A stretch of DNA of 64,000 bases. Source: Lachnospiraceae bacterium (GTDB lineage: Bacteria > Bacillota > Clostridia > Lachnospirales > Lachnospiraceae). Below the pieces are notes generated by a model that saw only the letters and a list, made by a program, of their open reading frames with translations, ran no database searches and was not told the origin of the DNA. Shown here one piece after another: positions 42,303-50,898 of the stretch. The position numbers and the translations under genes are program-made. Each line of letters begins with the position of its first letter. Within the stretch, counting starts at the first letter, position 1. Location: NCBI GenBank assembly GCA_015057585.1, contig SVEF01000001.1, positions 248,001 to 312,000 on the forward strand, given 5' to 3'.

Positions 42303-42812
42303 GTGGTACGTATTTTTGTAACCTTGATTGAACTGTTTTTTTGCTTTCTGTTGCAAACTTCCTTGTTTTCATTATTACGTATTTCGGGTGTTGTACCAAA
42401 TTGCCTTTTGATTTTGACAATTTCCGTGGCATATACCCGGGGACAGATTCCGGCCATGCTGACAGGATTTTTTGCCGGACTTCTGTTAGATTTACAGTTT
42501 TCTGAAACGATTGGATTTTGTTGTATTTTGTATATGTTGATTGCTTTTTTGGCCGGTTATACACATCGTTTTTATGACAAACAGGATTTTTTGATTCCGG
42601 GAGCACTGATTGTATCGGGAGAATTCGTATATTCTTTTTTGTATTATGTTATATTCTTTCTTCTTCGCGGAAGATTGGAATTTACAAACTATTTTGTTTA
42701 TACTATCCTGCCTAGGATTTTATATACCACACTTTTGATGTTGGTATTATATCCGATGTTTCATGGCATTCATCGGCTTTTATTGAAACTGGAAGGAAGA
42801 AACGATGATTAA
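42303..42812 (+). CDS. mreD: rod shape-determining protein MreD
   Basis: Encodes 169 residues with a GTG start and GAAAGGAAGG upstream. It is almost entirely hydrophobic with about five membrane segments, including LFCFLLQTSLFSLLRISGVV and FAGLLLDLQFSETIGFCCIL. The pattern GVVPNCLLILTISVAYTRGQ near residue 38 and GLLLDL are typical for MreD. Identity relies partly on position between mreC and PBP2. The last eight bases overlap the next gene. Confidence 0.9.
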   Translation: MVRIFVTLIELFFCFLLQTSLFSLLRISGVVPNCLLILTISVAYTRGQIPAMLTGFFAGLLLDLQFSETIGFCCILYMLIAFLAGYTHRFYDKQDFLIPGALIVSGEFVYSFLYYVIFFLLRGRLEFTNYFVYTILPRILYTTLLMLVLYPMFHGIHRLLLKLEGRNDD

Positions 42813-45630
42813 ATATATTTTGGATAAATTGAAAGAAGTTTTGGGCTCACGACTGTTTTGGTTATCCATCGTATATGGAGTGCTTGCTTTTGTTTTGCTA
42901 CATCGAATGTTTGAATTACAGATTGTACAAAAAAAAGAAGTCACAGTAGAGACAGAATACTTAAATGTTGTAGAACGCTATATCCCAAGTACAAGGGGAA
43001 TGATCTATGACAGAAACGGAGTTTTGCTGGCATACAACGAATTGTCTTATTCGGTTATGCTGGAGGATAATGCTTCTTTGTCAACAAACGCAAAGAAAAA
43101 CGCTTCTATTCATACATTGCTTTCTATTTTAAAAGAGCATGGGTATGAGCTTGAACTGGATTTTTCCATTGAACTTGATGAAAATGGGCAGTTGGTATTT
43201 AATGAGTCCGGAAATGCGTTGTTACGATTTAAGAAAAATGCATATGGCAGACGTTCGACCAAGGATTTGTCGGATGAAGAACGTGATGCTACTGCTGAAG
43301 AGGTATTTCAATTTTTACGTTTCGGAAATAAAGCCAGTGCAATGTTCCAGGTGTCGGAAGAGTATACTCTGGAAGAAGCATTGGAAATTGTTACTGTACG
43401 GTATCATTTCTTTACGATGGTGGACAAATCTTCCAGACTGACGATTGCGTCTAATGTAGATGACCTGATGATTGCCGCAGTTTTAGAGGCAAAAGGAGAA
43501 GTTCCTGGAGTTTCGATTGTGCAACGGACACAAAGAGTGTATAACCACGGTTTTTATTTTGCCCATATCATTGGATATACCGGGCTTGCGACAGAAAGTG
43601 ATTTGACAACATTAAACGGTGAAGATGGAAAAGGCAGATATGAGACTTCTGATTATATTGGGAAAACCGGTTTGGAACGTGAAATGGAACATATCCTTTC
43701 CGGAGAAAAAGGAGTTGAACATATCACACTAAATAGTTCCGGGAAGGTAATTGAGACAAAAGTCATTGAGGAACCGGTTCCGGGAAGCAGTATCTATTTG
43801 ACACTCGATGTGGAAACTCAAAAAGCCTATTATTATATTATTGAAAAAAATCTGGCAGAAATACTTTGTGAAGTAATCGTAGAAGAACTGGACTACGGAA
43901 CCAAAGGAACCAACAGTGAAGAAATCAAAATTCCGGTGTACGAAGTATATTATGCATTATTTAATAATCACGTTTTAAACATGGATCATCTCAGTGAAAA
44001 AGAAGCAGGGCCTTATGAAAAGAGGGTACAGAAATATTTCGAACAGGAGATGGATTCGGTAATCAGCGGAATTTACCGTCATCTTGCTTTTGGAAGCACC
44101 GAAAAAGCGGAAAAATTAACTGACAGCATGCAGGATTATCTTGCGTATTTTATGTCACAGATGCAGTCGCTTGGTTTATTGCCAAAAACAAGGATTGATA
44201 CAACCGACAGTGCCTACAAAGAGTATGCAAACGGAAATTTGAGTACATCCGAATATCTGATGCACAGTATTAATAAACAGTGGGTAGATTTGGAGGCACT
44301 TGGAATTGATGAAACGTATTACAGCACAGATGAAATCTATGATATTTTGATAGATAAGACGATGGATTCTCTTTACGACAATCGTGAATTTTATCTGAAA
44401 ATCTTTAGAAAACTGATTTTTAATGATGAACTGTCCGGAAGAGAAATATGTCTTTTATTATTTGAACAAAATGTGATAGAATATAATGAATCTGATGCCA
44501 CAGCGTTAAAAAAGAAAACAATCTCTGCCTATGATTTTATTCTTCAAAAAATCAGGAATGTTGAGATTACACCGGCACAACTTGCATTGGAGCCATGTAG
44601 TGGTACCGTAGTTCAGACTGACACGGCCACCGGAGCAGTGACGGCACTGGTAACTTATCCAAGTTACGAAATTAACCGTCTTGCTAATAAAATCGAATGG
44701 AGTTATTATTCGGAATTACTGGCAGATAAGTCTAATCCGCTGTATAATCGTGCTACCCAGCAGCGTACGACTACCGGTTCTACCATTAAAATGATGACAG
44801 CGGTTTCCGGATTGTTAAATAACAAGGTTGGAATTACGGAAAAGATATACGATGAAGTAACATTTACCAAAATCAATCCTTCCCCGAGCTGCTGGTCGAG
44901 CAGAGGGCATGGGGAGCAGGACATTGCCAATGCCATTATGAACTCCTGTAACTTCTTTTTCTATGAAGTAGGCTACCGTTTGGCAACGGATGTCAGCGGA
45001 AAATACTCTGATAGTCTTGGGTTGAATAAATTAAAGGAAACCGGAAAACTGTTTGGTTTAACACAAACCTCCGGTGTGGAACTCGGAGAAGCGGCACCGG
45101 AATTTGCCACCACCGATGCGGTACGTGCCTCTATCGGGTACGGCTATCATTTCACTCCGTTACAGATTTCAAGGTATGCAACTACAATTGCAACCAAGGG
45201 AACTTTGTATAAATATACCATTATCAGTAAAATTGTCGATAAGGATCAGAAACTGATTTACAGTCAGGAACCGGTAATTGAGAATACGATTACCGATATC
45301 AGAACCGGCGAATGGACAAAAATTCACGAAGGAATGCGGGATGTGATTTTGAAGTATTCTACAAAATTAAAGAATGCTTATGCAGATATTCCTGTTTCCA
45401 TCGGTGGTAAAACCGGATCCGCACAGGTAAGTGCAAACATTCCTCCGCATTCGGTGTTTGTTTCTTTTGCACCGCTTGAAAATCCTGAAATCAGTGTTAC
45501 CGCAGTAATTGCAAACGGTTATTCCGGTACGTATTCGGGATTACTTTGCAGGGATATCTACGGATATTATTATAACGGGGAATTTAGAGACTATTTAAAT
45601 ATTTCCAATGAGGAAGGTGAGATACAATGA
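42805..45630 (+). CDS. mrdA: class B penicillin-binding protein 2 (elongation transpeptidase)
   Basis: Encodes 941 residues, against about 630-700 for typical PBP2. One N-terminal membrane helix (LFWLSIVYGVLAFVLLHRMF) is followed by the pedestal domain with YIPSTRGMIYDRNGVLLAYN. The transpeptidase motifs are GSTIKMM (Ser659-x-x-Lys), MNSCNFFFYEVG (S-x-N) and IGGKTGSAQVS. A largely helical, acidic segment of about 250 residues (roughly 350-610) separates the pedestal (LTLDVETQKAYYYIIEK) from the active-site region (PCSGTVVQTDTATGAVTALV) and accounts for the extra length. It forms peptide cross-links during rod elongation with RodA. It overlaps mreD and minC. Confidence 0.94.
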   Translation: MIKYILDKLKEVLGSRLFWLSIVYGVLAFVLLHRMFELQIVQKKEVTVETEYLNVVERYIPSTRGMIYDRNGVLLAYNELSYSVMLEDNASLSTNAKKNASIHTLLSILKEHGYELELDFSIELDENGQLVFNESGNALLRFKKNAYGRRSTKDLSDEERDATAEEVFQFLRFGNKASAMFQVSEEYTLEEALEIVTVRYHFFTMVDKSSRLTIASNVDDLMIAAVLEAKGEVPGVSIVQRTQRVYNHGFYFAHIIGYTGLATESDLTTLNGEDGKGRYETSDYIGKTGLEREMEHILSGEKGVEHITLNSSGKVIETKVIEEPVPGSSIYLTLDVETQKAYYYIIEKNLAEILCEVIVEELDYGTKGTNSEEIKIPVYEVYYALFNNHVLNMDHLSEKEAGPYEKRVQKYFEQEMDSVISGIYRHLAFGSTEKAEKLTDSMQDYLAYFMSQMQSLGLLPKTRIDTTDSAYKEYANGNLSTSEYLMHSINKQWVDLEALGIDETYYSTDEIYDILIDKTMDSLYDNREFYLKIFRKLIFNDELSGREICLLLFEQNVIEYNESDATALKKKTISAYDFILQKIRNVEITPAQLALEPCSGTVVQTDTATGAVTALVTYPSYEINRLANKIEWSYYSELLADKSNPLYNRATQQRTTTGSTIKMMTAVSGLLNNKVGITEKIYDEVTFTKINPSPSCWSSRGHGEQDIANAIMNSCNFFFYEVGYRLATDVSGKYSDSLGLNKLKETGKLFGLTQTSGVELGEAAPEFATTDAVRASIGYGYHFTPLQISRYATTIATKGTLYKYTIISKIVDKDQKLIYSQEPVIENTITDIRTGEWTKIHEGMRDVILKYSTKLKNAYADIPVSIGGKTGSAQVSANIPPHSVFVSFAPLENPEISVTAVIANGYSGTYSGLLCRDIYGYYYNGEFRDYLNISNEEGEIQ

Positions 45631-46292
45631 CTTCGGCAGTAACAATCAAAGGAAATAAATATGGAATCCGCGTACAGCTTTCTCCCGTAGTTTCTTATGA
45701 GGAGATTAAGACGGAAATGGCAGTCAAATTCAAAGATATGGAGCATTTTTTCGGAGATGGGAAAATGGCAATCAGCTTTGAAGGACGTCTCCTTACGGAC
45801 AGACAGCAGGAAGAACTAATCGGAATTATCCATGAAAACTGTAACATAAATATCGTCTGCATTATAGAAGACGATCCGGCACGTGAACAACAGTTCCGGC
45901 AGGGAGTAGAACAGGCAATGATGGAGTTCGATTCTTCTACGGGGCAGTTCCACAAAGGAAATTTACGTTCCGGACAGACACTGGAAGTGGAAAAAAGCAT
46001 TATTGTGCTTGGAGATGTCAATCCGGGAGCAAGTGTAGTATCCAAAGGAAATATTATTATCCTTGGTGCTTTAAAAGGAACGGCATTTGCCGGGGCTTCC
46101 GGAAACCAAAATTGTTTTGTGGTTGCACTTTCCATGCAACCGATGCAAATCAGAATTGCAGACAGTATTGCAAGATCGCCGGACAGACCGGAAGCAAAAG
46201 AAAATCATGAACCGAAAATTGCATTTTTGGAAGAAGGTAATATTTATATTGAGCCTTTAAACAAATCGGTTCTCAATGATATAAAACTTTAA
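45627..46292 (+). CDS. minC: septum site-determining protein MinC
   Basis: Encodes 221 residues. The N-terminal FtsZ-inhibiting domain includes SAVTIKGNKYGIRVQLSP. The C-terminal beta-helix has SGQTLEVEKSIIVLGDVNPG and ASVVSKGNIIILGALKGTAF near residue 135, the MinD-binding region, followed by AGASGNQNCFVVALSMQPMQ. MinC blocks Z-ring assembly away from midcell. The ATG overlaps the PBP2 stop by four bases. Confidence 0.95.
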   Translation: MTSAVTIKGNKYGIRVQLSPVVSYEEIKTEMAVKFKDMEHFFGDGKMAISFEGRLLTDRQQEELIGIIHENCNINIVCIIEDDPAREQQFRQGVEQAMMEFDSSTGQFHKGNLRSGQTLEVEKSIIVLGDVNPGASVVSKGNIIILGALKGTAFAGASGNQNCFVVALSMQPMQIRIADSIARSPDRPEAKENHEPKIAFLEEGNIYIEPLNKSVLNDIKL

Positions 46293-46313
46293 ATAAGTGG
46301 AGGAATTCATGGA

Positions 46314-47090
46314 ATGGGTGAAGTAATTGTTGTTACATCAGGAAAAGGCGGCGTTGGTAAAACTACAACAACAGCGAATGTGGGTACCGGCCTTGCCAAG
46401 TTGGACAAAAAGGTTGTTCTGATTGATACCGATATCGGACTTCGTAACTTAGACGTTGTTATGGGACTGGAAAACCGTATTGTGTACAATCTGGTTGACG
46501 TAATTGAAGGAAGCTGTAAAATCAATCAGGCATTTATCAAGGTAAAAGGGTTCAATAATTTTTATCTGCTGCCATCGGCTCAGACAAGAGATAAGACATC
46601 AGTAACTCCGGAACAGATGAAGGAGTTAACAGACCGTTTAAAAGAAAGCTTTGATTATGTCTTAATTGACTGTCCGGCAGGTATTGAACAGGGATTTAAA
46701 AATGCGATTGCCGGTGCAGACAGAGCGTTGGTTGTAACGACACCTGAAGTTTCTGCGGTACGTGATGCAGACCGTATTATTGGTCTTTTAGAGGCAAATG
46801 AAATCAGACAGACGAATCTGATAGTTAACAGACTACGTATGGACATGGTAAAGCGTGGCGACATGATGTCTGCTGCAGATGTAGTTGAGATTTTATCCAT
46901 TGACTTAATTGGTGTTGTTCCGGATGATGAAAATATTGTCATTTCCACCAACCAGGGTGTTCCGCTTGTTGGAAACAACACTATGGCAGGTAAAGCTTAT
47001 ATGAATATCTGTCATCGTATTCTTGGCGAAGAAGTTCCGTACCTTGATTTAAACAAAGGTGGTTTCTTTAGCAAACTGTTCAAAAAATAA
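46314..47090 (+). CDS. minD: septum site-determining ATPase MinD
   Basis: Encodes 258 residues. The deviant Walker A is VVTSGKGGVGKTTTTANVGT at the N-terminus, followed by LIDTDIGLRNLDVVMGLENR and the Walker B region YVLIDCPAGIEQGFKNAIAG near residue 118. The C-terminal amphipathic membrane-targeting helix is LNKGGFFSKLFKK. MinD recruits MinC to the membrane and is displaced by MinE. GGAGG lies about ten bases ahead of the start; an out-of-frame ATG falls between them. Confidence 0.97.
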   Translation: MGEVIVVTSGKGGVGKTTTTANVGTGLAKLDKKVVLIDTDIGLRNLDVVMGLENRIVYNLVDVIEGSCKINQAFIKVKGFNNFYLLPSAQTRDKTSVTPEQMKELTDRLKESFDYVLIDCPAGIEQGFKNAIAGADRALVVTTPEVSAVRDADRIIGLLEANEIRQTNLIVNRLRMDMVKRGDMMSAADVVEILSIDLIGVVPDDENIVISTNQGVPLVGNNTMAGKAYMNICHRILGEEVPYLDLNKGGFFSKLFKK

Positions 47091-47108
47091 GAGTGGGGGA
47101 TAAATTTC

Positions 47109-47375
47109 ATGACATTTGCTGATTTTTTTAAGAAAAAACAGTCCAGTTCTGTTGCGAAGGATCGCTTGAAACTGGTATTGGTTTCCGATCGTTCCGGATG
47201 TTCACCGGAAGTGATGGAGAAAATCAAGAACGATATTATTGCTGTAATTTCCAAGTACATAGAAATTGATTTGGAAGGTCTTGATATCAAGATTCAGCAG
47301 ACACAGGACGGTGCAGCCAATGGACCGGCGTTGTTTGCAAACATTCCGATTAAGGATATGAAGTCAAAAAAATAA
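47109..47375 (+). CDS. minE: cell division topological specificity factor MinE
   Basis: Encodes 88 residues. The N-terminal amphipathic segment FADFFKKKQSSSVAKDRLKL precedes the MinD-activating strand LVLVSDRSGCSPEVMEKIKN, then the dimerisation domain IIAVISKYIEIDLEGLDIKI. It stimulates MinD ATPase to generate pole-to-pole oscillation. Its presence favours Clostridia over Bacillus, which uses DivIVA/MinJ instead; DivIVA is also encoded here at 54349. Confidence 0.95.
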   Translation: MTFADFFKKKQSSSVAKDRLKLVLVSDRSGCSPEVMEKIKNDIIAVISKYIEIDLEGLDIKIQQTQDGAANGPALFANIPIKDMKSKK

Positions 47376-47393
47376 CATAAGGATTTGCGTTAA

Positions 47394-48560
47394 ATGATAA
47401 AAAAACTTAAACAATATGATTTTAGAAAATATAGTGTAAGTATCTTAGTGGTTGCTATTATTCTTGGCGTAATCGGTGCTTATATGTTAAAGGTGATTCC
47501 GGGAGTTTTAAATGCGGAAAGCAGATACATCAGGCAGTTGGCCGGTATTGCTTTTGGTGTAGTACTTGCTATTTTTGTATCGTTGTTTGATTATCATTTT
47601 GTTGCAAAATTTTATATTCTTATGTATTTGTTTAATCTTGTACTGTTGCTTATGGTTAAATTTACAAGATTCGGTATTGATGTCTATGGTGCGAAGAGGT
47701 GGTTAGGAATTGAGAATGGTTTTCAATTTCAACCCTCTGAGCTGACCAAAGTCATCATGATTGTAGTAATTGCAAAACTGTTTGATTTATTGAAAGAACG
47801 CCTGAACAAACTAAGCACTCTTATAATTGTTGGAATTGCCATGGCGATACCGACTTTTCTCATTTTAATTCAGACGGACTTATCAACCAGTATTGTTTTG
47901 TTTGCATGTTTTGTTGTTATGGTATTTGTTTCAGGGTATTCCTTGAAAATATTCGGTACCATTGTTGCAATTGCGGTTCCGCTGGTCAGCAGTTTATTCT
48001 GGTATATTCTCAGACCAAATAATTTACTGATTAAGTATGAGATTATGAAACCGTATCAGCAGGAGAGAATTTATTCTATGATTAATCCGGAAGATTATCC
48101 GGAACTGATCTATCAGCAGCAGAATGCAACCAAAGCAATGAGTTCAGGAGGTTTGCTTGGCAAATTATTTACCGGAGATACCGGAGTGAGGGGAACTACG
48201 TATGTTCCGGTTGTGGAAAGTGACTTTATTTTTACCGGCATCGGCGAAGAGTTAGGTTTTATCGGAGCGGCAACGGTAATTATATTATTGACGGCACTTT
48301 CTGTAAAATGTATGCTTGTTGCGAAAAATGCCACGGATTCTATGGGAAAAATAATTGCAACAGGTTGTTCGGCCATTATTATGGTACAGACATTTATTAA
48401 TATTGGGGTTGTTTCATGGATACTTCCGAACACGGGAATTCCGTTACCTTTTGTAAGTAGCGGATTGAGTTCTTTAGTAGGAAGTTACACAATGTTGGGA
48501 CTGGTTCTTAACATTTCAATTAATTCGCACAAAGAGACAAGGAGGGGGTATCACGAATGA
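47394..48560 (+). CDS. rodA: SEDS peptidoglycan polymerase RodA
   Basis: Encodes 388 residues of the FtsW/RodA/SpoVE family with about ten membrane segments. Signature stretches are GAKRWLGIENGFQFQPSELTK (given in part, residues ~100-120), ILIQTDLSTSIVLFACFVVM, the loop VPVVESDFIFTGIGEELGFI near residue 280, and GIPLPFVSSGLSSLVGSYTM near the end. It polymerises glycan strands. Assignment as RodA rather than FtsW rests on being in the mre-PBP2-min operon. It overlaps the next gene by four bases. Confidence 0.92.
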   Translation: MIKKLKQYDFRKYSVSILVVAIILGVIGAYMLKVIPGVLNAESRYIRQLAGIAFGVVLAIFVSLFDYHFVAKFYILMYLFNLVLLLMVKFTRFGIDVYGAKRWLGIENGFQFQPSELTKVIMIVVIAKLFDLLKERLNKLSTLIIVGIAMAIPTFLILIQTDLSTSIVLFACFVVMVFVSGYSLKIFGTIVAIAVPLVSSLFWYILRPNNLLIKYEIMKPYQQERIYSMINPEDYPELIYQQQNATKAMSSGGLLGKLFTGDTGVRGTTYVPVVESDFIFTGIGEELGFIGAATVIILLTALSVKCMLVAKNATDSMGKIIATGCSAIIMVQTFINIGVVSWILPNTGIPLPFVSSGLSSLVGSYTMLGLVLNISINSHKETRRGYHE

Positions 48561-48955
48561 TTATCGGACTAATCGCACATGATGCCAAAAAGAAACTGAT
48601 GCAGAGCTTCTGCATTGCGTACCGCGGTATTTTAGCAAAACATGAGGTTTATGCGACGGGAACCACTGGGCGACTTGTAGAAGAAGTAACAAACTTAACA
48701 ATTCATAAGTATTTGGCCGGTCATTTGGGCGGACAGCAGCAGATGGGTGCACAAATTGAGAACAACGAAATGGATATGGTGATTTATCTGCGCGATCCGT
48801 TGTCTCCAAAGGAGCATGAGCCAGATGTAAACAGTGTGGTACATTTATGTGATGTACACAATATCCCGATTGCTACCAACCTTGCCACAGCAGAATTACT
48901 GATTCGTGCACTGGACAGAGGAGATCTTGATTGGCGTGAACTATACAAAAAGTAA
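48557..48955 (+). CDS. methylglyoxal-synthase-fold protein with altered catalytic Asp
   Basis: Encodes 132 residues of the methylglyoxal synthase (MgsA) family, which converts dihydroxyacetone phosphate to methylglyoxal. Conserved elements are IGLIAHDAKKKLM (phosphate and Asp20-equivalent), YATGTTGRLVEEV, YLRDPLSPKEHEPDVNSVVH and IPIATNLATAELLI. However the family motif G-G-D-Q-Q, whose Asp (Asp71 in E. coli) is catalytic, reads GGQQQMGAQ here, and H-D-P-D reads HEPD. The DNA clearly codes three Gln in a row. Either this is a variant enzyme or a regulator using the fold. It overlaps rodA and the next gene, so it is locked into the cell-shape operon. Confidence 0.85.
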   Translation: MIIGLIAHDAKKKLMQSFCIAYRGILAKHEVYATGTTGRLVEEVTNLTIHKYLAGHLGGQQQMGAQIENNEMDMVIYLRDPLSPKEHEPDVNSVVHLCDVHNIPIATNLATAELLIRALDRGDLDWRELYKK

Positions 48956-50078
48956 ACCGTTTTTTTCGTGGATTGTTCTGATTGGTGTTTTGATATTGTC
49001 AGGCTGCTTGCAGGAGAGTAAAACACAAGAAGAACCCGGGATTACGGTTACGGTCTCACCGATACCGACACCTACTGCAACAATAACTCCGTGTGAGGCG
49101 CCAACTCTGATTTTTAAGAATACGGCTGCCCCAACACCAACATCAACAAATACGCCGACACCAACAAACACACCAACGATTACAAGTATGCAAACACCAA
49201 CGGCGACAGAGGTTCCGACAGAAACACCTACGCCCTCGCCGTCTCCTACGATGTCAATCCTTGAAAAAATCGTTGATTTTGAACAATCAGTTGAAAATTT
49301 ACAGAAAATTTTAAGCTCAGATACGATTTTGCTTGTCAATATGACCCGACATGATGTATTATATTCTTATAACGCATCAGAGATTATTTATCCGGCAAGC
49401 ATTACCAAACTAATGACAGCATATCTTGCATTAGAGTATGGAGATCTTGACGATACGGTTACTTTTAGTACAAAAGCAGTAACCCGCGTGATACCGGATG
49501 CAATGATGTGTGGATTCAGGGCAGGAGATCAAATTAAATTAAAAGATTTATTGACTTGTATGTTGCTTTATTCCGGAAACGATACTGCAGTAGCAGTCGC
49601 AGAACATATTTCCGGTTCGGAAGAAGAGTTTGTGAAACTGATGAATGAGACAGCGAAAGAACTCGGGATGAAAGATACGGTATTTTATAATCCGCATGGT
49701 CTTCCAAACGATGCACATGTAACAAGTGCATATAATATTTATTTAATTATGGAAAAACTCTTTTGTTCTGATGAATTTCTTGATATAATAAGTTTAAGTT
49801 CTTACACAGCACCGTATCGGTCGAAAAACGGAGCCGAAAAAGAACTTACCGTTTCTTCCACGAATTTCTTTTTACACGGTCAGTATGATGTGCCGGAAGG
49901 AATTCAGATGATTGGAGGAAAAACAGGCACTACAAATAAAGCAGGATATTGCCTTTGTGTCTATGTAAAGGACGAGGCAGGGGAATGCTATATTGCTGAA
50001 GTCTTTGGAGCAGATACCAGACCGGATTTGTATTCCGATATGATAGTATTACTACAGGAGATTTCAGATTTATATTAA
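48936..50078 (+). CDS. D-alanyl-D-alanine carboxypeptidase lipoprotein (S11 family)
   Basis: Encodes about 380 residues with a GTG start at 48936; GAGGAG lies 12 bases upstream, and an alternative TTG at 48927 is only three bases after it. A lipoprotein signal ends in the lipobox LILSGC. A Thr/Pro-rich spacer of about 80 residues (runs of TPTPTNTPT type) would span the wall. The penicillin-binding domain has S-x-x-K in PASITKLMTAYLAL, S-x-N in LLYSGNDTAVAVAEHISG, and K-T-G in IGGKTGTTNKAGYCL. It trims pentapeptides and limits cross-linking. The start lies inside the previous gene, so coupling is likely. Confidence 0.92.
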   Translation: MNYTKSKPFFSWIVLIGVLILSGCLQESKTQEEPGITVTVSPIPTPTATITPCEAPTLIFKNTAAPTPTSTNTPTPTNTPTITSMQTPTATEVPTETPTPSPSPTMSILEKIVDFEQSVENLQKILSSDTILLVNMTRHDVLYSYNASEIIYPASITKLMTAYLALEYGDLDDTVTFSTKAVTRVIPDAMMCGFRAGDQIKLKDLLTCMLLYSGNDTAVAVAEHISGSEEEFVKLMNETAKELGMKDTVFYNPHGLPNDAHVTSAYNIYLIMEKLFCSDEFLDIISLSSYTAPYRSKNGAEKELTVSSTNFFLHGQYDVPEGIQMIGGKTGTTNKAGYCLCVYVKDEAGECYIAEVFGADTRPDLYSDMIVLLQEISDLY

Positions 50079-50100
50079 CACATTTAAGGAGGACGGCTAT

Positions 50101-50520
50101 ATGATTCAGATTATTGCGGGTGAAAAAGGAAAAGGAAAAACAAAAATTCTGCTGGATAAAGCCAATGCAGAAGTGCTTACAACCAAAGGATCTTTAGCTT
50201 TTATTGACAAGAACAATCGTCATATGTATGAATTAAACAACAAGATTCGTTTAATCAGTGCGAAAGATTATTTTGTAAGTGATGCAAAGGAATTTACCGG
50301 TTTTATTGCAGGTATTGTTTCTCAGGACAACGACCTTGCAAAGATTTACTTAGATGGTTTCTTATCCATTGCACCGATGGAGAATGATGACATTGCATTA
50401 ATGGTGGATAAACTTTCCATGTTATCTAATGCATTTGAAGTTGACTTTGTAATCAGCATTTCCAAGGATGAGAAAGACTTACCTGAAAATGCGAAGCCTT
50501 ATGTTATAGTCGCTCTCTAA
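50101..50520 (+). CDS. small P-loop protein of unknown function
   Basis: Encodes 139 residues. The N-terminus MIQIIAGEKGKGKTKILLDK contains a Walker A (G-E-K-G-K-G-K-T). A possible Walker B is IYLDGFLSIAPMENDDIA near residue 84, though the acidic pair is loose. The rest looks like a minimal alpha/beta fold, ending in PENAKPYVIVAL. Relatives in Lachnospiraceae are sometimes labelled as PilT-like, but there is no secretion-ATPase arrangement here. It lies 23 bases after the carboxypeptidase gene and is the last gene of the cell-shape run. AAGGAGG precedes the ATG. Confidence 0.75.
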   Translation: MIQIIAGEKGKGKTKILLDKANAEVLTTKGSLAFIDKNNRHMYELNNKIRLISAKDYFVSDAKEFTGFIAGIVSQDNDLAKIYLDGFLSIAPMENDDIALMVDKLSMLSNAFEVDFVISISKDEKDLPENAKPYVIVAL

Positions 50521-50535
50521 AATATAATAAGAATC

Positions 50536-50573
50536 ACCTGCAGCATATCAAAGCGGTATGCTGCAGGTTTTTT
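50536..50573 (+). terminator. terminator closing the mre-min operon
   Basis: CCTGCAGCATA (50537-50547) pairs perfectly with TATGCTGCAGG (50557-50567), extended by one A-T pair, and is followed by TTTTTTATT. It sits between convergent genes and may serve the minus-strand DUF378 gene as well, though the T-run on that side is poor. Confidence 0.9.
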
Positions 50574-50574
50574 A

Positions 50575-50775
50575 TTACATTTCATTTTTTACTCTTCCGA
50601 AATAGGAAAGGGCATAGAGACCAGCGACACCAACCAGTGCATATACGATTCTGGAAAGCAGGCTCATATCTCCGAATAAAACTCTTACAAGGTCAAAACT
50701 AAAGAAGGCAATCAGGCCCCAGTTTACAGCTCCGATAATTACAAGTGCTAAAGCCGAATAATCTAAAATCTTCAT
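50575..50775 (-). CDS. DUF378 small membrane protein
   Basis: Encodes 66 residues. The start at 50775 has AAAGGAG seven bases upstream; a longer frame starting at 50796 lacks a site. Two membrane helices are predicted. DUF378 hallmarks are MKILDYSALALVIIGAVNWG followed by LIAFFSFDLVRVLFG. The family has no known function. It is transcribed against its neighbours and ends next to the operon terminator. Confidence 0.9.
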   Translation of the reverse strand: MKILDYSALALVIIGAVNWGLIAFFSFDLVRVLFGDMSLLSRIVYALVGVAGLYALSYFGRVKNEM

Positions 50776-50831
50776 AAGAAAACTCCTTTCAAACAATAAA
50801 ATTTTGTTACTTATAGTATTTCATTTTTTAT

Positions 50832-50860
50832 TTGATATATTCATTTGAAACAGTTATAAT
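50832..50860 (+). promoter_or_regulatory. sigma-A promoter of the HlyD-yggS-sepF gene run
   Basis: TTGATA (50832-50837) and a perfect TATAAT (50855-50860) are 17 bases apart, 38 bases before the TTG start of the HlyD-like gene. Confidence 0.7.
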
Positions 50861-50898
50861 ACAATTAAATCACAGAATCAGAAGAGGAGATATCTGTC

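Noticed and set aside
42303-42812. Minus-strand frames opposite mreC/mreD such as 42244-42606
   Set aside because: They overlap well-supported membrane protein genes and have no site or family resemblance.
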